From Mesorhizobium_L sp035547755 (GTDB taxonomy: Bacteria > Pseudomonadota > Alphaproteobacteria > Rhizobiales > Rhizobiaceae), in the NCBI GenBank assembly GCA_035547755.1, contig DASZUG010000099.1:1-64000 (forward strand): a DNA stretch of 64,000 nucleotides, given 5' to 3'. The position numbers and the translations under genes were made by a program. Shown one piece after another: positions 62,518-64,000 of the stretch; position 1 is the stretch's first letter; each line of letters opens with the position of its first letter. The notes below the pieces were generated by a model. It had not been told where the DNA came from. It worked only from the letters and a program-made list of their open reading frames with translations, and ran no database searches.

Positions 62518-63951
62518 ATGACCGCCTCTCTTTCCATGAGCCTGTGGCTGGCGACGCCGGAACTGATTATGGCTGTCGGAGCCATGGCGCTCCTGATGGT
62601 CGGCGCCTTTTCGGGCGAGCGTTCGAGCGGCACGGTGACGTTCCTCGCGATCCTGCTGATGATCGTCGCCGGCGCCTGGATCATCCTGGTCGGCGGCGAG
62701 GGGACGGCGTTCGGAGGCGCTTTCGTCGTCGACAATTTCGCCCGCTTCATGAAGGTCCTTTCCCTGATCGGTTCCGTCGTGGCGCTCTTCATGTCGTCGC
62801 AATACATCCGCGCCGAACGCTTCGAGAAATTCGAATATCCGGTGCTCATCGTCATCTCGACGCTCGGCATGATGCTGATGATCTCGGCTTTCAACATGAT
62901 CGGGCTTTATCTCGGCCTCGAGTTGCAATCCTTCTCGATCTACGTTCTGGCCGCGATCCATCGCGACGATTTGAAATCCTCCGAAGCAGGCCTGAAATAT
63001 TTCGTCCTCGGCGCGCTTGCCTCCGGCCTGCTCCTCTATGGCATCTCGCTCGTTTACGGCTATACCGGCAACACCGGCTTCCAGGAGATCGCCGCGGCTC
63101 TTTCCGGCGGCCGGCATCTCGGCCTGACCTTCGGCCTCGTCTTCCTGCTGGCCGGCATCGCCTTCAAGATATCGGCCGTTCCGTTCCACATGTGGACGCC
63201 GGACGTCTACCAGGGCGCGCCGACGCCGGTGACGACGTTCCTGGCCTCCGCGCCGAAGATGGCGGCTATGGCGCTGATGGTCCGTGTCACCGTCGGCCCG
63301 TTCGAGCCGATCGCGCGCGAATGGCAGCAGATCATCGTTTTCATCTCCATCGCCTCGATGGTGCTCGGTTCCTTCGCCGCCATCGGCCAACGCAATTTCA
63401 AGCGCCTGATGGCTTATTCCTCGATCGGCCATGTTGGATACGCGCTGGTCGGGCTCGCGGCCAACACCCAGGCCGGCGTGCGCGGCGTCGTCATCTACAT
63501 GCTCATCTATCTTGTCATGACGCTCGGCACCTTCGCCGTCATCCTGTCGATGCGGCGCAAGGAAGGCTATTTGCAGGATATCAGCGAGCTTTCCGGCCTG
63601 TCGCATACGAATCCGATGATGGCGACCATCCTCACTATCCTCATGTTCTCGCTTGCCGGCATCCCGCCGCTTGCCGGGTTCTGGGGGAAGTGGTACGTCT
63701 TCCTGGCCGCAATCAACGCCAATCTCTACACGCTTGCCGTAATCGGCGTGCTTGCCTCGGTCGTCGGCGCTTACTACTATCTCAGGATCGTCAAGATCAT
63801 GTGGTTCGACGAACCTGTGGCGGCTTACCTGCCGGCGTCGCTCAATCTGCGCATCGTCCTCGGCGTCTCCGGCCTGTTCATGCTCTTCTACGTCCTGATC
63901 GGCGGTCCGATCAGCACGGTGGCGGAAGCCGCCGCCAAGAGCTTCTTCTGA
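62518..63951 (+). CDS. nuoN: NADH-quinone oxidoreductase subunit N
   Basis: A 477-residue antiporter-like subunit with about 14 helices. It shows LGLELQSFSIYVLAAI, FKISAVPFHMWTPDVYQGAPTP and RLMAYSSIGHVGYALVG, covering the key E and K residues. It is the last nuo gene; the next reading frame starts 4 bp after its stop. Confidence 0.97.
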   Translation: MTASLSMSLWLATPELIMAVGAMALLMVGAFSGERSSGTVTFLAILLMIVAGAWIILVGGEGTAFGGAFVVDNFARFMKVLSLIGSVVALFMSSQYIRAERFEKFEYPVLIVISTLGMMLMISAFNMIGLYLGLELQSFSIYVLAAIHRDDLKSSEAGLKYFVLGALASGLLLYGISLVYGYTGNTGFQEIAAALSGGRHLGLTFGLVFLLAGIAFKISAVPFHMWTPDVYQGAPTPVTTFLASAPKMAAMALMVRVTVGPFEPIAREWQQIIVFISIASMVLGSFAAIGQRNFKRLMAYSSIGHVGYALVGLAANTQAGVRGVVIYMLIYLVMTLGTFAVILSMRRKEGYLQDISELSGLSHTNPMMATILTILMFSLAGIPPLAGFWGKWYVFLAAINANLYTLAVIGVLASVVGAYYYLRIVKIMWFDEPVAAYLPASLNLRIVLGVSGLFMLFYVLIGGPISTVAEAAAKSFF

Positions 63952-63955
63952 ACAT

Positions 63956-64000
63956 ATGGGGTTTGTGCTCGCTCCCTCGGCGGCATTGGCGGGCTATCGC
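63956..64000 (+). CDS. birA: Start of biotin-[acetyl-CoA-carboxylase] ligase (partial)
   Basis: Only 15 codons are in the window (MGFVLAPSAALAGYR). The N-terminal pattern and its place directly after nuoN match birA in many Hyphomicrobiales; the assignment rests mostly on this conserved gene order. Truncated by the window end. Confidence 0.6.
   Translation, partial: MGFVLAPSAALAGYR

Noticed and set aside
58943..63606. Long leftward frames (544 and 607 codons) opposite nuoL, nuoM and nuoN
   Set aside because: Shadows of hydrophobic membrane-protein genes; their translations are His/Glu/Arg-rich, as expected for complements of Leu/Ile/Val/Ala codons.

Overview
The window is GC-rich chromosomal DNA from an alphaproteobacterium, most probably Hyphomicrobiales (Rhizobiales). 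Evidence: the complete nuoA-N operon with a NuoE carrying the long C-terminal extension seen in this order, followed by what looks like birA; a rhizobial-type palindromic repeat at 15290-15336; and DUF1289, TIGR02281-type protease and YpfJ-type genes common in this group. Genus cannot be set from the sequence alone.

Region 1 (4-13343) is a divergent aromatic-catabolic cluster. Leftward: an octopine-dehydrogenase-family protein, a 3-hydroxyacyl-CoA dehydrogenase, an oxygenase reductase and Rieske dioxygenase alpha and beta subunits. Rightward: an SDR, a MarR regulator, a crotonase, an acyl-CoA dehydrogenase, a RidA-like protein, an EthD-like protein and a two-gene indolepyruvate:ferredoxin oxidoreductase-like enzyme. 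Genes overlap or nearly abut. Two matching 12-bp near-palindromes sit in the divergent promoter region. Gene content resembles the MarR-controlled iad-type indole-3-acetate (auxin) degradation loci; that assignment is inference.

Region 2 (13422-38179) is mostly housekeeping and single-gene units: dusA, an aspartic protease, an unusual cobT-like gene lacking the catalytic motif, sensor kinase, nuclease, GST, DNA glycosylase, Lrp regulator, mobA-mobB, LysR regulator, ABC exporters, moaA, an L,D-transpeptidase, tRNA-Val(CAC), YpfJ-type peptidase, MFS pump, carA and yqeY. Palindromic repeats lie at several convergent gene ends.

Region 3 (38252-44319) has a sensor kinase at one end and an OmpR-type regulator at the other, separated by four opposite-strand envelope/glycan genes (deacetylase, glycosyltransferase, PHP protein, tyrosine-phosphatase-like protein). 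Region 4 (44388-48063) is a ligD-ku non-homologous end-joining unit with a coupled small ORF.

Region 5 (48359-end) is the complex I operon nuoA-N and the start of birA. Between nuoC and nuoD lies a compact 442-bp element: a four-helix-bundle (S23/IVS-type) protein gene bounded by perfect 28-bp inverted repeats, each made of four 7-bp units. The left array starts on the nuoC stop codon and supplies the start codon of the gene; the right array begins right after its stop. This is the most striking structure in the window.
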